Positions 9,458 to 18,126 of a stretch of DNA of 64,000 bases are shown here, piece by piece (the first letter of the stretch is position 1; the number at the start of each line of letters is the position of its first letter). The position numbers and the translations under genes are program-made. A model generated the notes under the pieces. That model saw only the letters and a list, made by a program, of their open reading frames with translations. It ran no database searches and had not been told where the DNA came from. The stretch spans positions 3,224,001 through 3,288,000 of the forward strand of contig NZ_VFQE01000001.1 in assembly GCF_006717095.1 (NCBI RefSeq), read 5' to 3'. The DNA comes from Blastococcus colisei. GTDB taxonomy: Bacteria; Actinomycetota; Actinomycetes; Mycobacteriales; Geodermatophilaceae.

Positions 9458-10660
9458 GTGCTGGCCGTACTCGCTCCCGGACAGGGCGCGCAGAAACCCG
9501 GAATGCTCACCGACTGGCTCGACCTCCCCGGCGCCGAGTCCTTCTTCCGCTGGGCCGGCGCGATCGCCGATGCCGATCTCCTGACCCTCGGCACGACCGG
9601 CGACGCCGAGGCGATCAAGGACACCGCGGTCACCCAGCCGCTGGTCGTGGCGATGAGCCTCTTCGTCGCCCGCGAGCTCGGCGGCCTGCCCGGTCCGGTG
9701 AACCACAGCCCGCACGCCGGCCGCGACGTCGTCATCACCGGGCACAGCGTCGGCGAGCTGACCGCGGCCGCGCTGGCCGGCGTCCTCTCCGTCGAGGCCG
9801 CGATCGCCCTGACCGCCGTCCGGGGCCGGGCGATGGCCGCGGCCTGCGCGCAGACGCCGACCGGCATGTCCGCCGTCCTGGGTGGCGAGCCGGACGACGT
9901 GCTGGCCGCGATCGAGAAGCACGGCCTCACCCCGGCCAACATGAACGGCGGCGGGCAGATCGTGGCCGCCGGTGCGCTCGACGGCCTGGCCGCCCTCAAG
10001 GCGGACCCGCCCGCGAAGGCCCGGATCATGCCGCTGTCGGTCGCCGGCGCCTTCCACACCGAGTACATGGCCCCGGCACGCACCGAGCTCGAGGGCCTGA
10101 TCGACGGGCTGACCCCGGCCGAGCCGAGCCGCCTCCTGCTCTCCAACGCCGACGGCCACGCGGTGCCCACGGGCGCCGGGACGGTGTCCCGGCTGGTCAG
10201 CCAGGTGACCAGCCCGGTGCGCTTCGACGCCTGCCTGGCCACCATGCGGGAACTCGGCGTCACCGCCGTCATCGAGCTGCCGCCGGCCGGCGCGCTGGCC
10301 GGGCTGGCGAAGCGGGAGTGGAAGGGTGCCGGGATCGAGATCCTCGCGCTGACGAGCCCCGCCGACCTCGACCGCGCCCGCGAGCTCATCGCCGCCGAGC
10401 GCGGCCGCACCGAGGCCGAGCACCTGCCCGACTGGCGGGTCGTCGTCTCCCCCGTGCGCGGCACGGTCAGCCCGGCCGAGGTCGCCGAGGGCACGCATCT
10501 GCCCGCCGGGACGCCGCTGGGCCTGGTGCGCAGTCGTCGCGACGAGGTTCATGTCTCCGCGGGCTACGACGGGGTATTGGCGGAGTGGCTCGTCCACGAA
10601 GGCGATCTCGTGGACGCCGGTGATCCGATCGCCCGCCTCTACCCGGAGGCGTCGTCGTGA
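9458..10660 (+). CDS. fabD: Malonyl-CoA:ACP transacylase with C-terminal biotinyl/lipoyl-like domain
   Basis: The first ~310 residues are FabD, which loads malonyl groups onto acyl carrier protein: GQGAQ at the start, nucleophile S97 in GHSVGEL and H200 in AFHTEYM. A further ~80 residues (about 325-400) have the beta-barrel pattern of biotinyl/lipoyl domains, with paired half-motifs (SPVRGTVSPAEV; VHEGDLVDAGDPIARLYP). The lysine that would carry the cofactor is replaced by an arginine-rich turn (VRSRRDEV), so the domain is probably not modified. Typical FabD is about 300-315 residues. GTG 9458 matches the usual FabD N-terminus, although AAGG sits unusually close to it; upstream GTG 9410 is an alternative. 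Confidence 0.9.
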   Translation: MLAVLAPGQGAQKPGMLTDWLDLPGAESFFRWAGAIADADLLTLGTTGDAEAIKDTAVTQPLVVAMSLFVARELGGLPGPVNHSPHAGRDVVITGHSVGELTAAALAGVLSVEAAIALTAVRGRAMAAACAQTPTGMSAVLGGEPDDVLAAIEKHGLTPANMNGGGQIVAAGALDGLAALKADPPAKARIMPLSVAGAFHTEYMAPARTELEGLIDGLTPAEPSRLLLSNADGHAVPTGAGTVSRLVSQVTSPVRFDACLATMRELGVTAVIELPPAGALAGLAKREWKGAGIEILALTSPADLDRARELIAAERGRTEAEHLPDWRVVVSPVRGTVSPAEVAEGTHLPAGTPLGLVRSRRDEVHVSAGYDGVLAEWLVHEGDLVDAGDPIARLYPEASS

Positions 10661-10727
10661 GCGAACGCGCACGACCGCCAGTCACGGCGCGACACATGCC
10701 CACGACGAGCGCCAGCGAGGAGCAAGC

Positions 10728-11696
10728 ATGACCACACTGACACTGCCGGCCGGCGCTCCCGGCGCGCGCATCCTCGGGTTCGGGAGCTACCGGCCCCGCC
10801 GCCGGGTCACCAACGACGAGCTGGCCCAGCGCATGGACACCAACGACGAGTGGGTCCAGTCGCGGGTGGGCATCGCCGAGCGCCGGTGGGCCGAACCGGA
10901 CGAGACGCTCGTCGAGATGTCGGTCGCCGCCGGCGGCAAGGCGCTGGCGGCGAGCGGCCTGGGCGCCGACGACATCGACCTGGTGCTGCTGGCCACCACC
11001 AGCCCGCCGAAGGCCATCCCCGGGCTCGCCCCGCGGATCGCCTACCAGATCGGCGTGCCCCGGCCGGGCGCCTTCGACGTCAACGCCGGCTGCGCGGGCT
11101 GGTGCTATGCCCTCAGCGCCGCGGCCGATGCGATCCGCTCCGGGTCCGCGCGCAACGCCCTGGTCATCGGCGGCGAGCGGCTCACCGACTACACCGACCT
11201 CGACGACCGGTCGACGGCGGTCATCTTCGCCGACGGCGCCGGAGCCGCCGTCGTCGGGCCGTCCGACGAGCCGGCCGTGGGCCCGGTCGTCTGGGGCAGC
11301 GACGGCGACCTCCACGAGGCGATCGCCATCCCCGAGAACGAGACCGGCATGAGCATGGCCGGCCAGGCGGTGTACCGCTGGGCCACCACGAAGCTCACCG
11401 ACACCCTCGTCGAGGCCATGCGCCGCGCCGGAGTCGGCCCCGACGACATCGACGTCTTCGCACCGCACCAGGCCAACCTGCGCATCATCGAGCTCATGGC
11501 CAAGCGGCTGAAGCTGCCCGAGCGCACGGTCATCGCCCGCGACGTCGTGCGCTCCGGCAACACGTCGTCGGCGTCGGTGCCCCTGGCCCTGTCGGCCCTG
11601 CAGGAGAGCGGCGAGGCCAAGAGCGGGGACGTCGCCCTGCTGCTCGGCTACGGCGCCGGGCTGACCTTCGCCGGCCAGGTCGTCGTCCTGCCGTGA
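10728..11696 (+). CDS. fabH: Beta-ketoacyl-ACP synthase III
   Basis: A 322-residue thiolase-fold enzyme that condenses an acyl-CoA primer with malonyl-ACP to start fatty acid elongation. The catalytic triad is visible as C122 (NAGCAGWCYA), H247 (PHQANLRI) and N278 (GNTSSAS). The ATG at 10728 has GAGGAG 8 bases upstream and lies 67 bp after fabD. Its primer preference (acetyl or branched) sets membrane lipid type but cannot be read from sequence. Second enzyme gene of the operon; mycobacteria lack fabH at this position while Streptomyces has it here. Confidence 0.93.
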   Translation: MTTLTLPAGAPGARILGFGSYRPRRRVTNDELAQRMDTNDEWVQSRVGIAERRWAEPDETLVEMSVAAGGKALAASGLGADDIDLVLLATTSPPKAIPGLAPRIAYQIGVPRPGAFDVNAGCAGWCYALSAAADAIRSGSARNALVIGGERLTDYTDLDDRSTAVIFADGAGAAVVGPSDEPAVGPVVWGSDGDLHEAIAIPENETGMSMAGQAVYRWATTKLTDTLVEAMRRAGVGPDDIDVFAPHQANLRIIELMAKRLKLPERTVIARDVVRSGNTSSASVPLALSALQESGEAKSGDVALLLGYGAGLTFAGQVVVLP

Positions 11697-11814
11697 GCGC
11701 CACCACCCTCATGGGCGACCTTCCAGCGAACAGCCCCACCCCAGATTGCCGGGACACCGTGTCCCGGACGACGGCGGTTTCCACCCGCCCCATCCGAGAG
11801 AGAGGACCCGCCGC

Positions 11815-12060
11815 ATGAGCAGCACGCAGGAGATCCAGTCCGGTCTGGCCGAGATCCTGGAGGAGGTCGCCGGGGTGACCCCCGCCGACGCGACTCCCGA
11901 GAAGTCGTTCACCGACGACCTCGACGTCGACTCGCTGTCGATGGTCGAGATCGCCACCGCCGTCGAGGACAAGTTCGGCGTCGCCATCCCCGACGACGAG
12001 CTCGGCAACATCAAGACCGTCGGCGACGCCATCAGCTACATCGAGAAGAACCAGGGCTGA
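11815..12060 (+). CDS. acpP: Acyl carrier protein
   Basis: An acidic 81-residue four-helix protein with the phosphopantetheine attachment serine S40 in DLDVDSLSMVEI. It carries growing acyl chains between the FAS II enzymes encoded on either side. The start at 11815 is preceded by GAGAGAGGA. A gap of 118 bp separates it from fabH and 86 bp from fabF; the downstream gap holds a strong hairpin that may help set the high ACP level relative to its neighbours. Confidence 0.95.
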   Translation: MSSTQEIQSGLAEILEEVAGVTPADATPEKSFTDDLDVDSLSMVEIATAVEDKFGVAIPDDELGNIKTVGDAISYIEKNQG

Positions 12061-12066
12061 GTCCCT

Positions 12067-12098
12067 CGGGCCCTGCCGCCGGCGCGGCGGCGGGCCCG
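12067..12098 (+). terminator. Hairpin between acpP and fabF
   Basis: CGGGCCC-T-GCCGCC (12067-12080) pairs with GGCGGCGGGCCCG (12086-12098) around a 5-base loop, giving 13 pairs with one bulged T. It lies 7 bp after the acpP stop, inside the operon. It could be a partial terminator or an RNA-stabilising element that raises acpP transcript over downstream genes. No T-tract follows. Confidence 0.55.
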
Positions 12099-12146
12099 GA
12101 CCGCTGAACCCCCGGCCGCCCGGCCGACGTCCCAGGAGGAATCGTC

Positions 12147-13388
12147 ATGAGCACGCCCGTCACCGACGTCGTCGTCACCGGACTCGGTGCCACCACGCCC
12201 CTCGGCGGCGACGTCGCCAGCACCTGGGACGCGCTGCTCGCCGGGCGGTCCGGGGTCAGCCGCATCACCGACGACTGGATCAAGGACTACCCCGCCCAGC
12301 TCGTCGCCCGCCTGGCCACCGACCCGGTCGGCCAGATCGATCGGGTCCGGGCCCGCCGCCTCGACCGCAGTCAGCAGGTGGCCGTGATCGCCGCCGAGGA
12401 GGCCTGGCGCGACTCCGGGGCCGCCGAGGCCGGTGTCCCGGCCGAGCGGGTCGCCGTCGTCGTCGGCACCGGCATCGGTGGGGCGCTCACCCTGCTCGGT
12501 CAGGACGACGTGCTGGAGGAGAAGGGCCCCAAGCGGGTCTCCCCCTTCACCATCCCCATGCTCATGCCCAACGGCCCCGCCGCCGCCGTCGGTCTGGCGA
12601 TCGGCGCCAAGGGGGGCGTGCACGCGCCGGTCAGTGCCTGCGCCTCCGGCGCCGAGGCGATCCGCTGGGGGCTGGACCTGCTGCGCTTCGACCGGGCGGA
12701 CGTCGTCCTGGTCGGCGGCACCGAGGCCTGCGTGCACCCGCTGCCCATGGCCGGGTTCGCGGCGATGCGGGCGATGTCCACCCGCAACGACGAGCCCGAG
12801 CGCGCCTCCAGGCCGTTCGACAAGGCTCGCGACGGCTTCGTGCTCGGTGAAGGCGCGGCCTGCATCGTGCTGGAGAAGGCCGACGCCGCCAAGGCCCGCG
12901 GCGCGCGCATCCACGCCCGGCTCGCCGGCGCCGGGGGGACCGCCGACGGCTACGACCTCGTCGCGCCGCACCCGGAGGGCGAGGGCGCGTCCCGGGCGAT
13001 CTCGGCCGCCCTCCGCGACGCCGGGCTCTCCCCCACCGACGTCGGCCACGTGAACGCCCACGCCACCTCGACCCCGGTCGGCGACACGGCCGAGGCGGCC
13101 GCGATCCGCTCGTCGCTGGGCGACCACGTGCTGGTCAGCGCCACCAAGAGCCAGACCGGGCACCTGCTCGGTGCGGCCGGCGCCCTGGAATCGGTCTTCA
13201 CCATCCTGGCGCTGCGCGAGCAGATCGTGCCCGCGACCGCGAACCTGGACGATCCGGACGACGACGCGGCCGTCCAGGCCCTCGACATCGTGCGCCACGA
13301 GCCACGGCGCGCCACCCTCTCCGCCGCCGTCAACGACTCCTTCGGCTTCGGCGGCCACAACATCGCGCTGGTCTTCACGACGGCCTAG
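12147..13388 (+). CDS. fabF: Beta-ketoacyl-ACP synthase II (KasA/FabF type)
   Basis: A 413-residue elongating ketosynthase that adds two-carbon units from malonyl-ACP. The Cys-His-His triad is C165 (SACASGAEAI), H305 (NAHATSTPVGD) and H339 (KSQTGHLLGAAG). AGGAGG-type ribosome binding site (CCCAGGAGGAATCGTC) precedes the ATG. It follows acpP in the same order as acpM-kasA in mycobacteria, but there is only one ketosynthase here where Mycobacterium has kasA and kasB, consistent with ordinary fatty acids and no mycolate synthesis. Confidence 0.93.
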   Translation: MSTPVTDVVVTGLGATTPLGGDVASTWDALLAGRSGVSRITDDWIKDYPAQLVARLATDPVGQIDRVRARRLDRSQQVAVIAAEEAWRDSGAAEAGVPAERVAVVVGTGIGGALTLLGQDDVLEEKGPKRVSPFTIPMLMPNGPAAAVGLAIGAKGGVHAPVSACASGAEAIRWGLDLLRFDRADVVLVGGTEACVHPLPMAGFAAMRAMSTRNDEPERASRPFDKARDGFVLGEGAACIVLEKADAAKARGARIHARLAGAGGTADGYDLVAPHPEGEGASRAISAALRDAGLSPTDVGHVNAHATSTPVGDTAEAAAIRSSLGDHVLVSATKSQTGHLLGAAGALESVFTILALREQIVPATANLDDPDDDAAVQALDIVRHEPRRATLSAAVNDSFGFGGHNIALVFTTA

Positions 13389-13396
13389 CAGAAGGA

Positions 13397-13445
13397 CCCC
13401 GTCCCACTCACCCCTCGCAGGCTCGGGGCGAGCCTCCGGACGGGG
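13397..13445 (+). terminator. Nested hairpins between fabF and accD
   Basis: CCCCGTCC (13397-13404) pairs with GGACGGGG (13438-13445); inside it AGGCTCG (13419-13425) pairs with CGAGCCT (13429-13435) around a GGG loop. The structure ends 20 bp before the accD start codon and 14 bp before its GGAGG, so it could modulate accD expression or read-through. Role is inferred. Confidence 0.45.
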
Positions 13446-13465
13446 CCACACGACCCGGAGGACAT

Positions 13466-14878
13466 GTGACCACCGTTCAGGCTGCCCCCACCCTGCCCAC
13501 CCCGGATCCGCGCGACCCCGAGGACCGCCTGCAGCGGTTCTTCGACGACGGTTCGATGGAGCTGCTCGCCGCCCGCGACACGTCCGGTGTCCTGGCCGCC
13601 CGGGGCACGGTGAGCGGCGCGCCGGTGGTCGCGTTCTGCACCGACGCCACCGTCATGGGCGGGGCGATGGGGGTCGACGGCTGCCGGCACATCGTCGACG
13701 CGATCGACACCGCCCTGCGCGAGCGCGTGCCCTCGGTCGGGATCTGGCACTCCGGTGGCGCCCGCCTGGCCGAGGGCGTCACCGCTCTGCACGCGGTCGG
13801 TGAGGTGTTCGCGGCCATGGTCCGCGCCTCGGGCCGGGTGCCGCAGATCTCCGTCGTCCTGGGCGCGGCGGCCGGCGGCGCCGCCTACGGCCCCGCCCTC
13901 ACCGACCTGGTGATCATGGGGCCGGCCGGCCGGGTGTTCGTCACCGGACCGGACGTCGTCCGCTCGGTCACCGGCGAGGAGGTCGACCAGGAGAAGCTCG
14001 GCGGCCCCGACACACACGGCCGGCGCAGCGGCGTCGTCCACGTGGTCACCGACTCCGAACCCGCCGCCCTGGAGACCGCCCGCCTGGCCGTCGACCTGCT
14101 GGCGAACCAGGGCACGTTCGCGCCGCCCGACACCGCGCCGGACACCGACCTCAGCGCGCTGCTGCCCGAGCAGAAGCAGCGCGCCTACGACGTCAAGCCG
14201 GTGATCTCCAACCTGCTGGACGGTCCAGGGCTCGAGATGCACCCCCGCTTCGCACCCAACGTCGTCACCACCCTCGGGCGGCTGGCCGGCCGGACCGTCG
14301 GCGTCATCGCCAACAACCCGCTGCGCCTGGGCGGCTGCCTGGACTCCGCGTCGGCGGAGAAGGCGGCCCGCTTCGTGCGGATGTGCGACGCCTTCGGGGT
14401 GCCGCTGGTCGTGCTGGTCGACGTGCCCGGCTACCTGCCCGGCGTCGGCCAGGAGTGGGACGGCGTGGTGCGGCGCGGGGCCAAGCTGCTGCACGCCTTC
14501 GCCGAGGCGGTCGTGCCGCGGGTGACGCTGGTGACACGCAAGTCCTTCGGCGGGGCCTACATCGCGATGAACGCCCGCTCCCTGGGGGCGACAGCGGTGT
14601 TCGCATGGCCGGGCGCAGAGGTCGCCGTCATGGGCGCCAAGGCCGCCGTCGGCATCCTGCACCGCAAGAAGCTGGCCGCCGTCCCGCCCGGCGAGCGCGA
14701 GGCCCTGCACGCGCAGCTGGCCGAGGAGCACGAACGGATCGCCGGCGGCGTCAACCGGGCACTCCAGATCGGCGTGGTCGACGAGGTCGTGGAGCCCTCG
14801 CAGACCAAGCGCCGGCTGATCGCGGCACTCGCCGCCGCGCCGCCCGGGCGCGGAGCGCACGGCAACATCCCGCTGTAG
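13466..14878 (+). CDS. accD: Acyl-CoA carboxylase carboxyltransferase (beta) subunit
   Basis: A 470-residue carboxyltransferase with the two crotonase-like halves of the AccD/PccB family. Conserved segments include GIWHSGGARLAEG, GAAAGGAAYGPALTD and, in the second half, VDVPGYLPGVGQEWDG and RKSFGGAYIAMN. It transfers carboxybiotin CO2 to acetyl- or propionyl-CoA, making the malonyl-CoA consumed by FabD and FabF. Position matches accD6 of Mycobacterium, the last gene of the fab operon. GTG start at 13466 has GGAGG 4 bases upstream. The biotinylated alpha subunit is not in the window. Confidence 0.92.
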   Translation: MTTVQAAPTLPTPDPRDPEDRLQRFFDDGSMELLAARDTSGVLAARGTVSGAPVVAFCTDATVMGGAMGVDGCRHIVDAIDTALRERVPSVGIWHSGGARLAEGVTALHAVGEVFAAMVRASGRVPQISVVLGAAAGGAAYGPALTDLVIMGPAGRVFVTGPDVVRSVTGEEVDQEKLGGPDTHGRRSGVVHVVTDSEPAALETARLAVDLLANQGTFAPPDTAPDTDLSALLPEQKQRAYDVKPVISNLLDGPGLEMHPRFAPNVVTTLGRLAGRTVGVIANNPLRLGGCLDSASAEKAARFVRMCDAFGVPLVVLVDVPGYLPGVGQEWDGVVRRGAKLLHAFAEAVVPRVTLVTRKSFGGAYIAMNARSLGATAVFAWPGAEVAVMGAKAAVGILHRKKLAAVPPGEREALHAQLAEEHERIAGGVNRALQIGVVDEVVEPSQTKRRLIAALAAAPPGRGAHGNIPL

Positions 14879-14945
14879 CGCCACTAACGATCAGGTTCGC
14901 TGATCATCGGTGCGGCCACCGTGGAATCGGTCCGGGCAAAGAGAA

Positions 14946-14988
14946 AGGTCGTCCGGACGCCGCTTCCCCGACGGCGCCCGGACGACCT
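14946..14988. terminator. Bidirectional terminator after accD
   Basis: AGGTCGTCCGG (14946-14956) pairs perfectly with CCGGACGACCT (14978-14988), and CGCCG (14958-14962) with CGGCG (14972-14976) inside it, around a CTTCCCCGA loop. AAA precedes the stem, giving a short U-tract for leftward transcripts. It lies between convergent accD and the DUF3145 gene. Confidence 0.8.
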
Positions 14989-15057
14989 CTGTCCCAGGCT
15001 ACGACGCGCCGCCGAGTCGACCCGGGGTGTCGTAGTGCATTCGTGACCTGCGCGACC

Positions 15058-15558
15058 TCAGACGACCTGGTGCAGCCAGGTGGCCGGGCTGCCGTCGCCG
15101 GCGTGGCGGTACACCTCGAGGTCGGAGTCCCACGCGGCACCGAGCAGCTCGTCGACGCCGTGGCGGAAGGCCTCGGCGGACGACGCGGTGGCCGCCAGGT
15201 GCCGCAGCTGCTGCTCGCTGATCATGATGTCGCCGTTCGCGCTCGTGGGCGCACGGAAGACACCGTGACCGGGCACGTAGGACATGCGCTCGCCGTCGTT
15301 GCCGTGACTGGCTTCCTCGGTGACCTCGAAGCGCAGCATCGGCCACGCGCGCAGCGCAGCAACCAGCCGGGCGCCGGTTCCGGGCGAACCGGTCCAGGCG
15401 ACCTCGGCACGGTAGGACCCGTGCGCCGCGGGCTGGTCAGCCCACGACAGGGAGACCGGCGCGCCGACGACGCGTTCCAGCGCCCACTCGACGTGCTGGC
15501 AGAGCGCCTTCGGGCACGCGTGCACGAAGACGACACCCTGGGTAGACCGTCGCTGCAC
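15058..15558 (-). CDS. DUF3145 family protein
   Basis: A 166-residue protein starting VQRRSTQGVVFVHACPKALC and ending ATWLHQVV, the pattern of DUF3145, a family restricted to actinobacteria and often found close to the fab operon. Function is unknown. GTG 15558 is chosen because GGAGG lies 6 bases upstream and the conserved family sequence begins here; the frame upstream is open but lacks coding character. It is convergent with accD. Confidence 0.82.
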   Translation of the reverse strand: MQRRSTQGVVFVHACPKALCQHVEWALERVVGAPVSLSWADQPAAHGSYRAEVAWTGSPGTGARLVAALRAWPMLRFEVTEEASHGNDGERMSYVPGHGVFRAPTSANGDIMISEQQLRHLAATASSAEAFRHGVDELLGAAWDSDLEVYRHAGDGSPATWLHQVV

Positions 15559-15944
15559 GAGGCACCTCCATCGACTCGATTGGTCTCGTCTTCCCCTACG
15601 GACCATCGATTCGGTGACGCGCTGTATTCGGCAGTGGCGGAACAGGGCTCCCGGCAACAGTCTGCACGATGAGGTGCCCATCGCGCCAGCCCGGCTGAGG
15701 TAGATGAGGCGAATGTGACGGATGGTCACCGCTGGTGTGTCTTATCGCTGGTCAGACGCCTTTACCACGATGCTGGGCGCGGCGTCCAGCGGATGGGGCG
15801 CGTTCCGGAGGGGCACGCCAGAGAGCCGTGACCGCTGCTCGGGTGCCTCATCCGGCTGTGTGAGCGGCATCGCATCGTCGCTCACGCAACGTAACCGGTC
15901 GGGTCAAGAGCCGGTCGATCCGGCGCGCGGAAACTCGGACCGAC
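15559..15944. other. Intergenic stretch, no gene seen
   Basis: Some 386 bases upstream of the DUF3145 gene and downstream of the GGDEF gene, with lower GC than its surroundings (for example 15700-15775). It should hold the DUF3145 promoter and the end of the GGDEF transcript. I see no RNA gene or strong repeat. Confidence 0.5.
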
Positions 15945-17084
15945 TCAGTGCGCGAGGCTGGTGACGCGGTCGCCGCCGGCGGTCTTGGACCGGTACATGG
16001 CGACGTCGGCGCGGTGCAGCAGATCCTCGACGGCGTCGCCGGGCTCGACCTCGGCGACGCCGACGCTGGCGGTCACCCCGAGCGGACCGCCCACCTGGGC
16101 GACGGCGGCGCGGAGCCGCTCGGCGAGCATCTCGCCGGATGCGCTGACCGAGGTGTCGGCCAGGACGGCGAACTCGTCACCGCCCAGCCGAGCGACGGTG
16201 TCGGTCTCGCGGACGACGCCGCCGAGGGCGATGCCCACCGCCTTGAGCATGGCGCCACCCGCGGCGTGCCCGCCGGCGTCGTTGACGGCCTTGAAGCCGT
16301 CTAGGTCCACGAGGCAGACGACGCTCTGGTGTCCCCAGGCGGCGTCGTGCACCGCGCCGGTGACGCGGTCGATGAACGCCCGCCGGTTCGGGATCCCGGT
16401 CAGCGGGTCGGTCGCGGCCAGCGTCACCTGGATGCGGATCAGCTCGACCTGGCGGTCGTAGGCGGCCCACGAGTTGGCCGAGGCCATCGCGCAGATCATG
16501 GTGATCGAGGCCATGAGGGTGAAGAAGAACAGACCCGAGGTGGTGACGTCCGGGAGCTCGACGAAGAGGAAGTAGCCACCGGTCATCACGCTGCCCATCG
16601 CCACCACGCCGTACGGCGAGTACGCGACGGCCATGTAGGTCAGCGTGACGAAGAGCAGCCCGTCGAGAGGGCTCGAGGAGCCCCCGTCGAGTCGGGTGCC
16701 GATGATGACCAGCACCGTGGTCGCGATGCTCCAGGCATAGAAGAGGGTCGGCCCGCGGGAGTCCCGCATCATCGCCTGCAGCGGCAGCAGCAGCAGGCAG
16801 GGGACGGTGAGGATCGCCAGGACGGCCACGCCCAGGAGCACCGGGTGGTGGCGGCCAGGGGTGTCGGTCAGGAACACGTAACCGACGACCGACCAGGCGG
16901 CGACCTCGGTGAGCAGCACGCCGTTGCGCACGTGGCGCACCCAGTAGGCGGCGCGCGTCTCGTCCTCGGCGAGCGGGCGGTAGAGGCCGGCCCGGACCGT
17001 GCCGACCAGCCGGCGGAGGCGGCTCGGCCGGGCGGCGTCGGGCGCCCTGCTGGCCCGGCGGTCTCCAGGCGGTCGTTCGGTCAC
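15945..17084 (-). CDS. Membrane-bound GGDEF diguanylate cyclase
   Basis: About 379 residues: five or six hydrophobic segments in the first ~200 residues, then a GGDEF domain. The active motif GGDEF is at residues 301-305 in ARLGGDEFAVLAD, and an inhibitory I-site RETD sits exactly five residues before it, so product inhibition by c-di-GMP is expected. The enzyme should make cyclic di-GMP in response to a signal sensed by the membrane region, which resembles no sensor domain I can name. Start GTG 17084 lacks a good ribosome binding site and is uncertain. Confidence 0.85.
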   Translation of the reverse strand: MTERPPGDRRASRAPDAARPSRLRRLVGTVRAGLYRPLAEDETRAAYWVRHVRNGVLLTEVAAWSVVGYVFLTDTPGRHHPVLLGVAVLAILTVPCLLLLPLQAMMRDSRGPTLFYAWSIATTVLVIIGTRLDGGSSSPLDGLLFVTLTYMAVAYSPYGVVAMGSVMTGGYFLFVELPDVTTSGLFFFTLMASITMICAMASANSWAAYDRQVELIRIQVTLAATDPLTGIPNRRAFIDRVTGAVHDAAWGHQSVVCLVDLDGFKAVNDAGGHAAGGAMLKAVGIALGGVVRETDTVARLGGDEFAVLADTSVSASGEMLAERLRAAVAQVGGPLGVTASVGVAEVEPGDAVEDLLHRADVAMYRSKTAGGDRVTSLAH

Positions 17085-17250
17085 GGTGGTGCGATCGGCG
17101 CCCTGACCAGCTTCCTTGACGGTCGGGTCACCCCTCGGAGGGAGGGAGGTTGCCGGGCGGACGTGGCGCGTGCCACCTGCGCATCGGGGCCCCCCATGCC
17201 TGGTCCGCGACGGGACGGGTAGAGCGGCAACCGTGGGACGACACCAGGGA

Positions 17251-18126
17251 ATGGCGGACGCCGGACGCGACGAGATCGCCCGCCGGGTGCTGACCGCGTG
17301 GGACGCGTTCATCGAGCGCGCGGAGACCGTCGACCTGGACCGCCCGTCGCGGCTGTCCGGCTGGCGGGCGCAGGAGATCTGCGTCCACCTGGGGTGCTGG
17401 GACGACCACACCGCCATGGCGGACCTGATCGCCTCGGCGCGGGCCGGTGGCACGGGCACTCCCCCGGACGTCGACGGCACCAACGCGCGCGTGACCGCCG
17501 CCCACCGCGACGCGTCCAGGAGCGAGGTGCTCGACGCGCTGCGACGCAACCGCGAGGCCACCGCCCGCTACCTGGCCGAGGAGCCGGAGGAGCTCGACAC
17601 CGCTCTCACGGTGTCGGTCGTGGGGCGCATCCCGCTGCTCAGCGTCGTCCTCGGGCAGGCCTACGAGCTCGCCGTCCACGGGCTGGATCTGGTGTCCTGC
17701 GGCGCCGCTCCCCCGCCGCCCGAGGTCCTGCAGTCCGGGCTCGCCGCCCTCGCCGATGTCACCGGCGGGCTGGCCGCGTCGATGGACATCGACGGCGAGG
17801 TCGCCCTCGTCACGCCGGACGGCGGCTGGAGCTTCGTGTCCACGAGCGGCGGCTGGACCGTCGCGCAGGTGCCGCCCGGCCGCATCGACGGCCCTGCGGT
17901 GGAAGGGGCGGCCGATCTGCTGCTGGAGGCAGCGTCCGGTCGCATCAACCCGGTGCCCGCGGTCGCCCGGCGCAGGCTCAAGGTCCACCACGTCGGCGGG
18001 CTGCTCCAGCTGGCGCCGATCGTGCAGGCGGTGCCGGGCATCCCGGGCGGCCCGATCCTCCAGCTCGCCGCGCGCACCGTCGGTGGCGCGGGGGGCATGC
18101 TCGGCCGGGTGTTCGGGAGGGGCTAG
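17251..18126 (+). CDS. Maleylpyruvate isomerase/DinB-like mycothiol-dependent protein
   Basis: A 291-residue protein. The N-terminal ~150 residues form a DinB-like four-helix bundle with the conserved tryptophan-rich segment LSGWRAQEICVHLGCWDDH, whose histidines would bind a divalent metal. The C-terminal half resembles the sterol-carrier-like domain that often follows it. Members use mycothiol in isomerisation or detoxification reactions; the substrate here is unknown. The ATG at 17251 or GTG at 17233 could be the start. The stop overlaps by 4 bp the stop of the convergent membrane protein gene. Confidence 0.7.
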   Translation: MADAGRDEIARRVLTAWDAFIERAETVDLDRPSRLSGWRAQEICVHLGCWDDHTAMADLIASARAGGTGTPPDVDGTNARVTAAHRDASRSEVLDALRRNREATARYLAEEPEELDTALTVSVVGRIPLLSVVLGQAYELAVHGLDLVSCGAAPPPPEVLQSGLAALADVTGGLAASMDIDGEVALVTPDGGWSFVSTSGGWTVAQVPPGRIDGPAVEGAADLLLEAASGRINPVPAVARRRLKVHHVGGLLQLAPIVQAVPGIPGGPILQLAARTVGGAGGMLGRVFGRG

